From contig NZ_JANYUY010000023.1 of NCBI RefSeq assembly GCF_025060755.1, positions 1 to 64,000 on the forward strand: a DNA stretch of 64,000 bases, given 5' to 3'. This DNA is from Paenibacillus doosanensis (GTDB lineage Bacteria > Bacillota > Bacilli > Paenibacillales > NBRC-103111). Both the position numbers and the translations under genes were made by a program. The notes under the pieces are model-generated. The model was given only the letters and a program-made list of their open reading frames with translations. It did not search any database and was not told the origin of the DNA. Below, piece by piece: positions 44,061 through 53,758 of the stretch (positions within the stretch are counted from its first letter, which is position 1; every line of letters starts with the position of its first letter).

Positions 44061-45905
44061 TTACGTTACCTCCAGGCTCGGGATAAACATCGTGATGCGG
44101 GTGCCCGCACCCGGCTCGCTGTCGACCTGCATATGAAAGCCTTCGCCGTGAGTCATCAGCATCCGTTCGTTCACATTGAGCAGGCCTATGCCGGAAAATC
44201 CCCGGTGAGACTCGCCATCCACAGGGTCCGGAGCGCGCCTGGCCGCCAGCTTGTCGCGGAGCTTGTTCAGCGTGCCTGAATCCATCCCCGAGCCGTTATC
44301 TTCGACGGCGACGATCAGCATATGCCCTTCTCTACGGGCTTCGACGCGGATAATTCCCGCCGCCTGATTCAAGCCGTGAATGAGCGCATTCTCGATCAGC
44401 GGCTGCAGGAAAAACCGCGGTACCTTCTCCAGAAGCGAATCCGCCGAGACGTCCGTTTCGATCACAATTTTCTCTTTTTGTCTCATATTCATCAACTGCG
44501 TGTAATCCATAACGATTTCGATTTCTTCGTGCAGGGTGATAATGCTCTTCTCCTGATTGATCGTCATTCGCAGCAGCTTGGACAGCGAACCGATCATTTC
44601 GGCGCTTTCCTTGTCTCCGCGAAACATCACTTTCATCCGGATCGAGTTCAGCACATTGAACAAAAAATGCGGATTGATCTGCGCCTGCAGCATGTCCAGC
44701 TCCGCCTTGCGCTTACGCGCTTGCGTCACCGAAATTTCCTGAATCATCTCCTGAATCCGGTCCAGCATCTGATCGAACCAGAAGCCGAGCCGCCCGATCT
44801 CATCCTCGCCGCGGATTTTCGAACGCACCTGCAAATTGCCCTTCTGTACCGTCATCGCCACTTTCCCGAGTCCGACCAGCGGCTTGGTGAACGTCCGCAG
44901 CAAATACAGGAGCAGCAGCAAAAATAAAATAAAGCAAACGAACTGGAACGTAAACACTTTGCTGAAAATCGAATTGATCTTGGATACCGCCTTCTTATAC
45001 GGCGTTAACGACACGAGCTTCCACCCCGTAAACAGCGATTGCTGAGTGACCAGGTAGTCTTCGTGGTCCACCTTGACCAATTCGGTCGTAATTTGATCCG
45101 TGGCCGCAGGCAAATCCGGCAGATTCAGCGGCCCGCCGATCTTGTCCGAATCGTTGTTGGACACAATGACATTATCGGAATCGACGATCATAAAGTCCTG
45201 GTTGCCGACCAGCCTCTCGAAATTGTGATTAATTTGATTTTCCATGACCGTCACGACCACATAACCGAAAATAAAAGATGAGTTCTGTTCGCGCAGCGTT
45301 CGGATGACCGAGAGCTGGTACGGATTTTTCTTCTTCTCCGACTCGAACACCGTCGGGCTCGGACCGACCCAAAGCGAATTGAAGCCGTATAAATTTTTCG
45401 TTTGCGAAAACCACGGCTCGCGAGTCATATCGATAGGATTGTACTCGTTCACCGAGTAAGTCGAATAATAATCTCCGTTGGACAGCAGCACCGTGACATA
45501 AGTATGGAAATCGAGCAGAGATCCCTGCTCTCCGCTATTGATCATATTTTCGATCTGCTTGACGATCTTATCCCGGTCGCTGAACTCCTCGTACTCGGCA
45601 TTCGGTCCCGTATATCCTTCGCCCATGGCCCTTTTCTTCATGATGGCCGACATGCCGGAATCCATCTGGATGAGGTTGGCGATGTTCAGCATATATTTGA
45701 GCGAATTGGTCACATAGTTATTCACCAGCTGCATCGATTCCTGCGAATTCGAAATCGCCTGATCTTTAACGGCATCCTGGGTGAAGTAATTGTATGTAGT
45801 CAGCGTAATCGATGTCGGAATCAATATGCATATGACCGAAGCGAGCATCAGCCTGAAACGGAAAGAACGGGAGGATAACCATTGCCGCAGCTTTCTTGTA
45901 TGCAC
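44061..45905 (-). CDS. YesM-type sensor histidine kinase
   Basis: A 614-residue membrane kinase. Helix 1 (RLMLASVICILIPTSITLTTY), a 270-residue extracellular Cache-like sensor, helix 2 (VFTFQFVCFILFLLLLLYLL), and a HAMP domain (PLVGLGKVAMTVQKGNLQVR). The His_kinase motif LDMLQAQINPHFLFNVLNSIRMK holds the phosphoacceptor His, and the ATPase domain has FFLQPLIENALIHGL and VEDNGSGMD with GIGLLNVNERM. It should sense an extracellular sugar, probably through the adjacent ABC binding protein, and signals to the YesN regulator. Confidence 0.94.
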   Translation of the reverse strand: MHTRKLRQWLSSRSFRFRLMLASVICILIPTSITLTTYNYFTQDAVKDQAISNSQESMQLVNNYVTNSLKYMLNIANLIQMDSGMSAIMKKRAMGEGYTGPNAEYEEFSDRDKIVKQIENMINSGEQGSLLDFHTYVTVLLSNGDYYSTYSVNEYNPIDMTREPWFSQTKNLYGFNSLWVGPSPTVFESEKKKNPYQLSVIRTLREQNSSFIFGYVVVTVMENQINHNFERLVGNQDFMIVDSDNVIVSNNDSDKIGGPLNLPDLPAATDQITTELVKVDHEDYLVTQQSLFTGWKLVSLTPYKKAVSKINSIFSKVFTFQFVCFILFLLLLLYLLRTFTKPLVGLGKVAMTVQKGNLQVRSKIRGEDEIGRLGFWFDQMLDRIQEMIQEISVTQARKRKAELDMLQAQINPHFLFNVLNSIRMKVMFRGDKESAEMIGSLSKLLRMTINQEKSIITLHEEIEIVMDYTQLMNMRQKEKIVIETDVSADSLLEKVPRFFLQPLIENALIHGLNQAAGIIRVEARREGHMLIVAVEDNGSGMDSGTLNKLRDKLAARRAPDPVDGESHRGFSGIGLLNVNERMLMTHGEGFHMQVDSEPGAGTRITMFIPSLEVT

Positions 45906-45997
45906 GATAGCCCCCCTATTCCATTAAATGTAAGAAGAAACGAACAAAAGAAGAGGCAGATGAGATTCTACCCCTTCTTCGTATTATACCACATCCA

Positions 45998-47377
45998 TTA
46001 TTTTTTATTGGATGCGATGATGCTGTTAATGCGGTCTTGAGCGGCTTTCACCGTAGTGTCTAGGTCTTGTTTGCCCAGTACCATTTTTTCGAACTCTTCG
46101 TTAACCATTTTGTTGATCTCGGCTTGGTATGTGGCCGGCGGTACGATCGTTCCCGATTTGGAAGCGCCCAGTACGCTGATCAAAGAAGCTTTGTCGACTT
46201 TCTCCGGATTTTTCGTTCCGCTCAAAATGGTGTCGATGATTTTGCTCATGTCTTCCTGCTTCACTTTGCTCCATGCCGGTACGTTTTTGCCCTGTACCAA
46301 TTGGCCTTCCGTCGTATACCAGCGGATGAATTTATAAGCTTCGTCTTTATGCTTGGAGCTTGCCGCAACGGAGACATAGTCCGTAGCAACCGGAGAATAT
46401 CCGCCTTGATCGCCGGCGTTGTTTTTAGGGAACGGAGCTACGGCGATATTGAAGTTCAACGGAACTTGATCCGTGCCGCCCAGCTCGCTGTTCATCCAGC
46501 TGCCGATAGCGATCATAGCCGCTTTTTGGTTAAAGAATTGCGTACGGTAGTTCAGCTTTTGGGAAAGCATGTCCGTGTACGGAGTAGCGGATTGGTCTTG
46601 CTTCTCCATTTTCAGACGAATTTCAAGCGATTTCTTGAACAGCGGGTTGTCCAGGTTGGAAGATCCGTCCGCTTTGATGAAATCCGGATTATCCGCTTGG
46701 TTTTCCAAAGCCAGCTTCGCGTATTCGACCCAGCCGCCGTTTTGCGGGCCGTGGAAGTACGTGCCGTACACTTTGTTCGCGCCTTCGCCCTTCGTCATCT
46801 TCTTGGCGTAATCCATGAAATCGTCCCAAGTCCAATCGGTAGGCACTTTGAGTCCCGCTTCATCCAGCATGTTTTTGTTCAGCAGAACGTACCAAGGATT
46901 GAATTTGCCCGGAAGCGCGTAATACTTGCCGTTAATTTTCGTATCGACCTTATAATCGTCGGTCACCTTGAAGCCGTCTTTGGCAATGTAATCGTCCATC
47001 GGAGCGACCATGCCGAGCGCTACGCGCTGCGAGTAGCTGGCCGCGTCACTGAACATGAGAACGTCCATCGCTTCGCCGGAGGCTGCGGCCAAGTCGAGCT
47101 TTTTCAAAGCTTCTTGCGTGTCGCCTTTGTCGCTTAATCCGATCACGTTAACTTTAATGCCGGGATTTTGTTTTTCGTATGCAGCTACGGTTTGCGACCA
47201 GTTATAGGCTTGCTCCGTGCCGTAAGTATATAACCGAAGCTCTGTCGTACCGCCGGAAGCGGCGCCGCCTTGCGCGTCCTTCTGTTCTCCGGCGCCCGTT
47301 CCGCCGCCTCCGCAGCCTGCCAATACGCCAAGCGCCATAACGCTGGTTAATACACCGGCTCCTACTTTTTTGTTCAT
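45998..47377 (-). CDS. carbohydrate ABC transporter substrate-binding lipoprotein
   Basis: A 459-residue lipoprotein: signal VMALGVLAGCGGGG (lipobox LAGC), a Gly/Ala/Gln linker, then family 1 binding-protein features such as ELRLYTYGTEQAYNWSQTVAAYEKQNPGIKVNVIG (N-terminal strand region, read in parts), GKYYALPGKFNPWYVLLNK and YSPVATDYVSVAASSKHKDEAYKFI. It captures an oligosaccharide for the two permeases upstream. The 133-base gap before it may allow extra expression, common for binding proteins. A shared MsmK-type ATPase must be elsewhere. Confidence 0.93.
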   Translation of the reverse strand: MNKKVGAGVLTSVMALGVLAGCGGGGTGAGEQKDAQGGAASGGTTELRLYTYGTEQAYNWSQTVAAYEKQNPGIKVNVIGLSDKGDTQEALKKLDLAAASGEAMDVLMFSDAASYSQRVALGMVAPMDDYIAKDGFKVTDDYKVDTKINGKYYALPGKFNPWYVLLNKNMLDEAGLKVPTDWTWDDFMDYAKKMTKGEGANKVYGTYFHGPQNGGWVEYAKLALENQADNPDFIKADGSSNLDNPLFKKSLEIRLKMEKQDQSATPYTDMLSQKLNYRTQFFNQKAAMIAIGSWMNSELGGTDQVPLNFNIAVAPFPKNNAGDQGGYSPVATDYVSVAASSKHKDEAYKFIRWYTTEGQLVQGKNVPAWSKVKQEDMSKIIDTILSGTKNPEKVDKASLISVLGASKSGTIVPPATYQAEINKMVNEEFEKMVLGKQDLDTTVKAAQDRINSIIASNKK

Positions 47378-47510
47378 CTCTAAGTACCCTCCTTCAAATG
47401 GACACTGCTATGTTTGTTTTAGCTTTCCATGTGATTGTACCAATTGCCGCCGAAACAACCATGCTCGAATATTGACTTTTTTACAATTTTTTTGACTTCT
47501 CGCTTCTTTA

Positions 47511-48344
47511 TTATCCTTTAACCCCGCCCATAGCTATACCTTCGATAACATTTTTTTGACCGATGATAAAAATAATCAGGAGCGGCAGAATCGCCGATAC
47601 GGCGCCGGCCATAATAAGCGAGTAAAATTCGCCGCTAATCGAAGTGAACTTTTGCATCGCCAGCTGAATTGTAAACAATTTATCGGTACGAAGGAAAATA
47701 AGGCCGTTTTGATAGTCGTTCCAGGTCCAAATAAAACGCAGGATCGCATAAGTGGCAACCGCGGGACGCACGAGCGGCATCGCGATGAACCAGAATATTT
47801 TCCAATGGCCCGCGCCGTCGATTTTGGCCGACTCGATAAAGTCGTTATGCAGCCCCATGAAAAATTGGCGAAGCATGAACGTGCCGAGAACGCTGAAGCT
47901 GCCGATGATGATAAGTCCGATATGATTATCGAACAAACCGATGTAACGGTACAAAATAAATTGCGGCACCAATACGGCTTGCGAAGGAACCATGTAGGTC
48001 GTCAGCACGATCAAGAACAGCCATTTGCTCGCCGCAAACTGTACTTTGGAGAAGCCGTATGCAGCCAAAGCGGATACGGTAACCGAAACCAGCGTCGTAA
48101 CAACGGTAATTTTAATCGAGTTCCAGTAATACAGGTAGAACGGATATTTCCCGAACCAGACTTCCTTATAGTTGGCGAGCGCGTTCCAATGCTTAGGAAT
48201 CCATTCGATCGGAAAGTTAAAGACGTCGGATTCGACCTTGAACGATGCGGATAGCATCCAGAAAAAAGGCAATAGAAACAATAGACTGACAGCAAACATA
48301 ATAATCGTTACAATCGTTTTTCTGAGGCTTAAAGGCTCCCTCAT
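47511..48344 (-). CDS. carbohydrate ABC permease (MalG-like)
   Basis: A 277-residue protein with six membrane helices. The EAA loop, which docks the ATPase, is DFIESAKIDGAGHWKIFWFIAMPLVRP, with the G of the E-A-A-x3-G pattern shifted as is typical for CUT1 MalG subunits. It begins LSLRKTIVTIIMFAVSLLFLLPFFWML. It forms a heterodimer with the MalF-like subunit whose gene ends 41 bases upstream. Confidence 0.94.
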   Translation of the reverse strand: MREPLSLRKTIVTIIMFAVSLLFLLPFFWMLSASFKVESDVFNFPIEWIPKHWNALANYKEVWFGKYPFYLYYWNSIKITVVTTLVSVTVSALAAYGFSKVQFAASKWLFLIVLTTYMVPSQAVLVPQFILYRYIGLFDNHIGLIIIGSFSVLGTFMLRQFFMGLHNDFIESAKIDGAGHWKIFWFIAMPLVRPAVATYAILRFIWTWNDYQNGLIFLRTDKLFTIQLAMQKFTSISGEFYSLIMAGAVSAILPLLIIFIIGQKNVIEGIAMGGVKG

Positions 48345-48385
48345 AACATTCCCACCTCTTTTTTGTTCAGCGGCACTCCCGCCGC

Positions 48386-49324
48386 TTAATAATTAACCCA
48401 TTTCTTCTGACCGATCCATTGCAGGAACGTAATGACCAGCACGCACAGGAACAGTACAGTCGCCATGGACGATGCGTAGCCGAGTTTCAAGTTCGTAAAC
48501 GCGGTGTCGTACAAATACCATACGATCATCGTCGTCGACTGGATAGGTCCGCCTTGCGTCAATACGGCGATCAGGTCGAATACTTTAAAGGTCGAGATGA
48601 TCCCTGTGATGAGCAGGAAGAATGTCGTCGGAGACAGCAAAGGAAGCGTAATGTTCTTAAATTTCACCCAGCTCGACGCCCCGTCGATATCGGCCGCTTC
48701 GTACAGATCTTTTGGAATCGATTGCAGGCCGGCGATGTAGACGATCATGTTAAATCCGATGGACATCCAGACGGAAATCATCATCATCGAGATCAGCGCG
48801 TAGTTCGGATCGGCCAGCCATTTCGGCGGGTTCGAGATACCGATCGATTCCAGGAACATGTTAACCGGTCCGACGGACGGATGGAACAGCACTTGCCATA
48901 CGACGGCGACGGCCACCACGCTGGAAATATAAGGCATGAAGTAAGCGACCTTGAAATAGCCTTTCCAGTACACGCTCTTATCGATCAGGATGGCGAGCAC
49001 CAGAGAAACAATCAAATAAATCGGTACGGTGAGCAGGAAAATCGCATTATTAATAAATGATTTCAGGAACGTAGCGTCCGTGGCCAGCTTCCGGAAGTTA
49101 TCCAGGCCGGCCCATTTAAACCCGTTAAAGCCCATAATGAAATTCCAATCCGAGAAGCTCAGTATAAAGGTTGCAATAATAGGAAGCAGTACGAGAATCG
49201 TGACGCCGATCAGCATCGGACTGACGAACAGGAAGCCGGCCAACGTTTCTTTGCGCTGCAATCCGCCATTGCGCTTTTTAGGTATCCGTTTCTCCGCGGT
49301 TGCGGCAGACGAATTCGAATTCAT
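48386..49324 (-). CDS. carbohydrate ABC permease (MalF-like)
   Basis: A 312-residue CUT1-type permease with six helices: AGFLFVSPMLIGVTILVLLPII, TVPIYLIVSLVLAILID and so on, and the EAA loop DLYEAADIDGASSWVKFKNITLPLLSP. It is the first gene of the importer-sensor-lyase operon, which continues permease, binding protein, YesM, YesN, lyase and GH88. A basic N-terminal tail (EKRIPKKRNGG) precedes helix 1. Confidence 0.94.
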   Translation of the reverse strand: MNSNSSAATAEKRIPKKRNGGLQRKETLAGFLFVSPMLIGVTILVLLPIIATFILSFSDWNFIMGFNGFKWAGLDNFRKLATDATFLKSFINNAIFLLTVPIYLIVSLVLAILIDKSVYWKGYFKVAYFMPYISSVVAVAVVWQVLFHPSVGPVNMFLESIGISNPPKWLADPNYALISMMMISVWMSIGFNMIVYIAGLQSIPKDLYEAADIDGASSWVKFKNITLPLLSPTTFFLLITGIISTFKVFDLIAVLTQGGPIQSTTMIVWYLYDTAFTNLKLGYASSMATVLFLCVLVITFLQWIGQKKWVNY

Positions 49325-49470
49325 GTTGCAATCACCTCAACTTCAATAATGTTGAGTTTATTATAATCAATGGCTTGGCAAAATATTTAACGGTATTTTG
49401 ATTACATTGCCGACGATTTTGACTTTTTTGTCGAATGCCACCGCTCGCAACCGCACTGTGTCTCCTAAAC

Positions 49471-49503
49471 AAGAACAAAGCCGCCAGGAATGCTCCTGAC
49501 GGC
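49471..49503 (-). terminator. terminator of the methyltransferase gene
   Basis: Minus strand GCCGTCAGGAGC-ATTCCTGGCGGC stem followed by TTTGTTCTT. Confidence 0.8.
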
Positions 49504-49515
49504 CGCTAGTTCTAT

Positions 49516-50196
49516 TTATCGTACTTTTCTGGCGAAAAAGACGCCGAAATCATGATATTGATAGACGCAATCCACATCGACGAAGCCCGCTTCGCGAATC
49601 CAGCGGATTTGATCGCCCACAGTCGCGTTCTGATCCAGCTTTCTTCGCTCTATCGCCCGGTCTACCGCTTCCTCCGGCAAGCCGTTCCCCCGAATCCAGC
49701 TCTCCCACTGCCGCTTGTACATCGAATCGATATAAGGTGTAAGACCCAGCACCTGATCGGCGTTAATGAAAATTCCGCTGTCCTCCAGCCAATCGTAAAT
49801 GTTATAAAACAGCGCCTGCTTCTCCGGATGGGATAAATGATGAATCGACAGCGAAGAGATGACCGCATCATAACGGCCTCGGAACGAATGGCGGGTATAA
49901 TCGGCTTCGATGAATTCGGCGCTGTCGTCTCCCGCAAATCGCTTCTTCGCCGTCTCCAGCATCGTGCCGCTCAGATCGGCCAATGTGAACCGCGCCTCCG
50001 GGTAGCGCTCCTTCGCCAAGGCCGCCAGCAATCCGGTGCCGGCACCCAGATCGAGGATGCGCGGATTCTCCTTCTCCAGCGTCAGCCAGCGCACGGCCGT
50101 TCCGTAAAAATCGTCATAGCAGGGAATCAGCTTCCTCCGCTCGCGGTCATAGCTTTGCGCTGCCTCGTCAAATTGAACTTTGATTTTGTCGCTCAT
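49516..50196 (-). CDS. class I SAM-dependent methyltransferase
   Basis: A 226-residue soluble enzyme. Motif I is RILDLGAGTGLLAALA, motif II FTLADLSGTMLE, and motif III RYDAVISSLSIHHLSHPEK. The C-terminal part (WIREAGFVDVDCVYQYHDFGVFFA) matches the UbiE/small-molecule class. AAGGATGAG precedes the ATG. It stands alone between two terminators, so the substrate cannot be inferred. Confidence 0.88.
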   Translation of the reverse strand: MSDKIKVQFDEAAQSYDRERRKLIPCYDDFYGTAVRWLTLEKENPRILDLGAGTGLLAALAKERYPEARFTLADLSGTMLETAKKRFAGDDSAEFIEADYTRHSFRGRYDAVISSLSIHHLSHPEKQALFYNIYDWLEDSGIFINADQVLGLTPYIDSMYKRQWESWIRGNGLPEEAVDRAIERRKLDQNATVGDQIRWIREAGFVDVDCVYQYHDFGVFFARKVR

Positions 50197-50396
50197 CCTT
50201 TATCTCATCCTTTCCGTATCGTTGGAGTTAAAATGGGTGAAAAGGTGTCCGCTGCGGCGTCCATTTGATCTTCCAATCACTGTTCAGGCTGTTATTACTA
50301 TTATAGGCGCCGGCGGTACGGCTGGAAAAATATATATATTCTATGAATTTGATAGTCAAAGCCTATAAAGCGGCGCTCCTTATTCCCTTAAACGAA

Positions 50397-50440
50397 CGAA
50401 GGCCGAACCTGTCTCTGCAAGAAGACAAGTCCGGCCTTTA
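50397..50440. terminator. terminator before mntH stop
   Basis: AGGCCGAACCTGTCT pairs with AGACAAGTCCGGCCTT; it lies past the mntH stop on the minus strand. The 50197-50463 gap otherwise has the methyltransferase promoter region only. Confidence 0.65.
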
Positions 50441-50463
50441 AGGATAAGTGCACAAGAATGATA

Positions 50464-51813
50464 TTATTGGAAAATCGTTTGATACAGCAAGTAGACGTTG
50501 AGTATGACGATGATGACGGTCACGACCCAAGCCAGCACCTTCAGCCAGCCTTTATTGGCGAATTCCCCCATCTTCTTCTTATCGCTGGTGAATTTGACCA
50601 ACGGGACGACCGCAAACGACAGCTGCAGCGACAAGATGACCTGGCTCAATATGAGCAGCTTCGCCGTTCCGCTCTCTCCGGCGACGATCGTTACGATCAC
50701 GGCCGGAATAATCGCGATCATCCGGGTAATGAGGCGGCGCAGCCAGCCGGGAAGCCGGATGTTCAGGAAGCCTTCCATGACGATCTGGCCGGCCAGCGTG
50801 CCGGTTAACGTCGAGTTCTGACCGGAGGCGAGCAGCGCGACGCCGAACAGAATGCTGCCGAGAGCCGTTCCGAGTATCGGGGTGAGCAACTGATACGCAT
50901 CCTCGATCTCCGCAACCTCCGTCATTCCGGCCCGGTGGAACGTAGCCGCCGACAAAATAAGAATCGCCGCGTTGATGAACAGAGCAAAGAACAAAGCGAT
51001 CGACGAATCCCAAGTCGCATATTTGATCGCCTGGCGCTTGCCTTCCCTCGTCTGCTCGATCTGTCTCGTCTGCACGACCGACGAATGGAGGTACAAGTTA
51101 TGCGGCATGACGGTCGCTCCGAGAATCCCGATGGCAATATAGAGCATCATCGGATTGGTAACAATTTCGGTCGTTGGAACGAAACCTTTCATAATGCCGC
51201 CGATTTCCGGTTTGGAAAGAATAATCTCGGTCAGGAAGCAGCCGCCGATCGTCACGATCAGCACGATGACGAGCGTTTCGATAAACCGGAAGCCTTTATT
51301 CTGCAGCAGCAGCACGACGAGAACGTCAACTGCGGTAATCAGCACCCCGTAGACGAGCGGTATGCCGAACAGCAGCTTCAAGGCGATGGCCGAACCGATG
51401 ACCTCCGCCAAATCGCAGGCGGCAATGGCCAGCTCGCATAATATCCATAAGGTGAAGGCGACGGGCTTGCTGTAATGATCCCGGCATGCCTGGGCCAAGT
51501 CTCTGCCGGTGACGATGCCGAGCTTGCCGGCCAGCGCCTGGAGCAGAACGGCCATCAGATTGGAAATCAGAATAACGGATAACAGCGAATATCCGAACAA
51601 GGAACCGCCGGCGATGTCCGTCGCCCAGTTGCCCGGGTCCATATACCCTACGGCAACCAGATAGCCGGGTCCTACAAAAGCCATAAACTTCTTGATCCAC
51701 GACCCGCTCTTCGGTATTTTCAGCGAGCGGTATACTTCCGGAAGCGTAGGCTGGTTGCGCGATAATTTCCAGCCTTCTTCGGCTACATGTTTAATATGCG
51801 CTTTTTCACTCAT
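50464..51813 (-). CDS. mntH: Nramp-family Mn2+/H+ symporter
   Basis: A 449-residue membrane protein with 11 helices. The metal-site motif [13 protein letters not shown] is in helix 1 and [15 protein letters not shown] in helix 6 (Met-Pro-His region). It imports Mn2+ (and Fe2+) with protons. MntR-like boxes upstream (51858, 51967) suggest Mn2+-dependent repression. It is a useful counterpart to the MntP exporter 21 kb away in the same window. AGGTGACATC lies before the ATG. Confidence 0.95.
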   Translation of the reverse strand: MSEKAHIKHVAEEGWKLSRNQPTLPEVYRSLKIPKSGSWIKKFMAFVGPGYLVAVGYMDPGNWATDIAGGSLFGYSLLSVILISNLMAVLLQALAGKLGIVTGRDLAQACRDHYSKPVAFTLWILCELAIAACDLAEVIGSAIALKLLFGIPLVYGVLITAVDVLVVLLLQNKGFRFIETLVIVLIVTIGGCFLTEIILSKPEIGGIMKGFVPTTEIVTNPMMLYIAIGILGATVMPHNLYLHSSVVQTRQIEQTREGKRQAIKYATWDSSIALFFALFINAAILILSAATFHRAGMTEVAEIEDAYQLLTPILGTALGSILFGVALLASGQNSTLTGTLAGQIVMEGFLNIRLPGWLRRLITRMIAIIPAVIVTIVAGESGTAKLLILSQVILSLQLSFAVVPLVKFTSDKKKMGEFANKGWLKVLAWVVTVIIVILNVYLLYQTIFQ

Positions 51814-51857
51814 AAGATGTCACCTCTTCTATCGTATCGGCATGCGCCGGGCTAACA

Positions 51858-51874
51858 TTTTTGTCCTAGTGCAA
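51858..51874 (-). promoter_or_regulatory. MntR-like box (proximal)
   Basis: TTTTGTCCTAGTGCAAC resembles the MntR consensus TTTGCCTTAAGGAAAC and is about 45 bases upstream of mntH. Confidence 0.5.
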
Positions 51875-51966
51875 CATTTAAGTTGGCGAAGACCCGTTCT
51901 CATGTTCATGTATATGATGCCATGAAATAAATGTTCCTATGATTCGATTGTACTCGGCTAAATATT

Positions 51967-51982
51967 TTTGTCAAGGGAAACA
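51967..51982 (-). promoter_or_regulatory. MntR-like box (distal)
   Basis: TTTTGTCAAGGGAAAC is close to the MntR consensus. It lies 109 bases from the proximal box, upstream of mntH. Confidence 0.55.
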
Positions 51983-52103
51983 TTTTGAGTGCGCGTAAAC
52001 AACGCCAAGAAGCCGACCCTGCAAGGTCGGCTTTTCGTCGCCGAAGACCCGTAATCAGCGCAAAAATCGCTGGGTCTTCTGGAAATATGTTATAGGTTTG
52101 AAC

Positions 52104-52376
52104 TTAAGACTGCAGCTTGCTTTTGGCCGCGTCGACGAGAAAATCGAACCATTCGTCGTTCTCTTCCAGCAAGTCCTCCACTTCGAGAATTTGTTCCTCG
52201 CTGCCCGATTCGTTCAGAAAATGCAGCCCGTAGCTCCAATCCCTCCCGCTCTTGCTGTATAACGTCATTTCATAAGGCAGTTTATGATCTTGTACTTGAA
52301 ACTCGACTTTACCGACATACCCTTCTTCCTTGCTGTATGTCATAGCGGCTTGCAATATCGTAATCAGCGGACTCAT
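52104..52376 (-). CDS. small hypothetical acidic protein downstream of MoxR operon
   Basis: A 90-residue protein if started at ATG 52376, preceded by GGAAGG; a frame from 52451 overlaps the DUF4129 stop by four bases (ATGA) and would add 25 residues by coupled translation. It has FQVQDHKLPYEMTLYSKSGRDWSYGLHFLNE, a beta-rich core read in two parts, and an acidic helical tail EVEDLLEENDEWFDFLVDAAK. No family was recognised. Confidence 0.55.
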   Translation of the reverse strand: MSPLITILQAAMTYSKEEGYVGKVEFQVQDHKLPYEMTLYSKSGRDWSYGLHFLNESGSEEQILEVEDLLEENDEWFDFLVDAAKSKLQS

Positions 52377-52447
52377 CCTTCCATCTATCTTGACACTCTT
52401 TTCCAAGCATTTTACCACGTTGTCCCGGCAATGAAAAGCGAGCGCCG

Positions 52448-53758
52448 TCATTTCTTGTCCGCAAACGTTTTGGCCGCGAGCACTTCCTCGTCTCCGGCTT
52501 GCTTGCCGCCGTACCGAACCCGCTCGTACAAGGCCAGCAGCGAAGACGAAGCGCTTCCCGGCTTACCGCTCCACTCCTCCACCTCGCGCCCCGTTTCCTG
52601 CGGCGTCAGATGCTTCTGAAACCGGTAGCCTCTGCGAATCGAATGTCCGAGCCAGCTGCGGTACAAGTAGCGGACCCGCTCGGCGTTATCCTGAAGCTCC
52701 TCCCACTTCGCTTTGTCCGTTCCGGAAAACAGGCGCTTCCATCGGGAGAGCAGCTTGCCGTTCCACTGATCCCAATCAACCAGACTCTCCACATCATCCT
52801 CGTAGCCGATCCGGCTCATCCCCTCTTCGCGCGACTGCAGCCTCGCCGCAAGCCATGCGTACAATCGGCGGATCACGGCCGGAATCCGGCGGACGATCAA
52901 ATAAACGAGGGCCAGCAGCGCTATAGCAACAATCGCTCCGACCGCGTAATACATCAGCTTCTCCAGCCATACCATCCATGCCGCCGGCTCGCCCGCTCCG
53001 CCCAAATCGGCCGGCGGAGGCTTCGGCGCCGTTTCCTGCTGCGCGGGAGCCTGCTCGCCATCTCGGCTCAGCAGCTGCGCCAGCAGAAGCAGCAGCTGCT
53101 GTTTGAGCCATAAAAACGCATGGTACAGGCTGCGCAGCAGCAGGACGACCATAATAACGGCCATCAGCAGCACGATTAGCAGCCGGTTTTTCCACAGCAT
53201 CTCCTTGGCAATGACCGGCTCCTTGCCTCCCGACAGCGTCTCCTGCTTCATATTGGATTCGTTGGAGACGAGCAGCGTCACCGCCAGCGCAACCAGTCCG
53301 GCGCAGGTCAACAACGTGCCGTAAGGCGCAAGCGCCGGCTGGAACGGAACGACGATCGCTGCGGCAAAATAAACGATCATTCCGATCACATAGAAGCTGA
53401 CGGGAAAGAAATAACGCCACGGCTCCGTTACGAGCCGGATTCCTCTGTAGACGGCAATGAAGCCGAGCGGAAGCAGCGCATAAGATACATAGGCATCCCC
53501 GAAAAACAGCCAGCAATGAGCCGCCGCGAGCAGCAGCGAAACGAAGATAAGCTGATACGAACGGGTAATCGGCAGCGCCAGACGCAGCGCGCAGCCTGCT
53601 GCATAACCCAACGGCAGCGTGCACAGCCACGCCCAGCGGACAGCCTCCGGAGCAAGGAAGACGGCGGCGATCAGCACCGGAGGCAGCGCCAGCAGCAGCT
53701 CGATGCAGCCTTTGAGCGTTACCGTTCCGAGCTCGCGTCCCTTCGAATTTATGTTCAT
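52448..53758 (-). CDS. DUF4129-containing membrane protein
   Basis: A 436-residue protein with about six or seven N-terminal helices in two groups (residues about 15-170 and 190-215), a Gln/Pro/Ala-rich extracytoplasmic segment, another helix near 270-290, and a C-terminal cytosolic DUF4129 region (VRYLYRSWLGHSIRRGYRFQ, KHLTPQETGREVEEW). The usual third partner of MoxR-DUF58 operons is a transglutaminase with the same tail; here the transglutaminase core is absent. It overlaps the DUF58 gene by four bases. Confidence 0.8.
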   Translation of the reverse strand: MNINSKGRELGTVTLKGCIELLLALPPVLIAAVFLAPEAVRWAWLCTLPLGYAAGCALRLALPITRSYQLIFVSLLLAAAHCWLFFGDAYVSYALLPLGFIAVYRGIRLVTEPWRYFFPVSFYVIGMIVYFAAAIVVPFQPALAPYGTLLTCAGLVALAVTLLVSNESNMKQETLSGGKEPVIAKEMLWKNRLLIVLLMAVIMVVLLLRSLYHAFLWLKQQLLLLLAQLLSRDGEQAPAQQETAPKPPPADLGGAGEPAAWMVWLEKLMYYAVGAIVAIALLALVYLIVRRIPAVIRRLYAWLAARLQSREEGMSRIGYEDDVESLVDWDQWNGKLLSRWKRLFSGTDKAKWEELQDNAERVRYLYRSWLGHSIRRGYRFQKHLTPQETGREVEEWSGKPGSASSSLLALYERVRYGGKQAGDEEVLAAKTFADKK

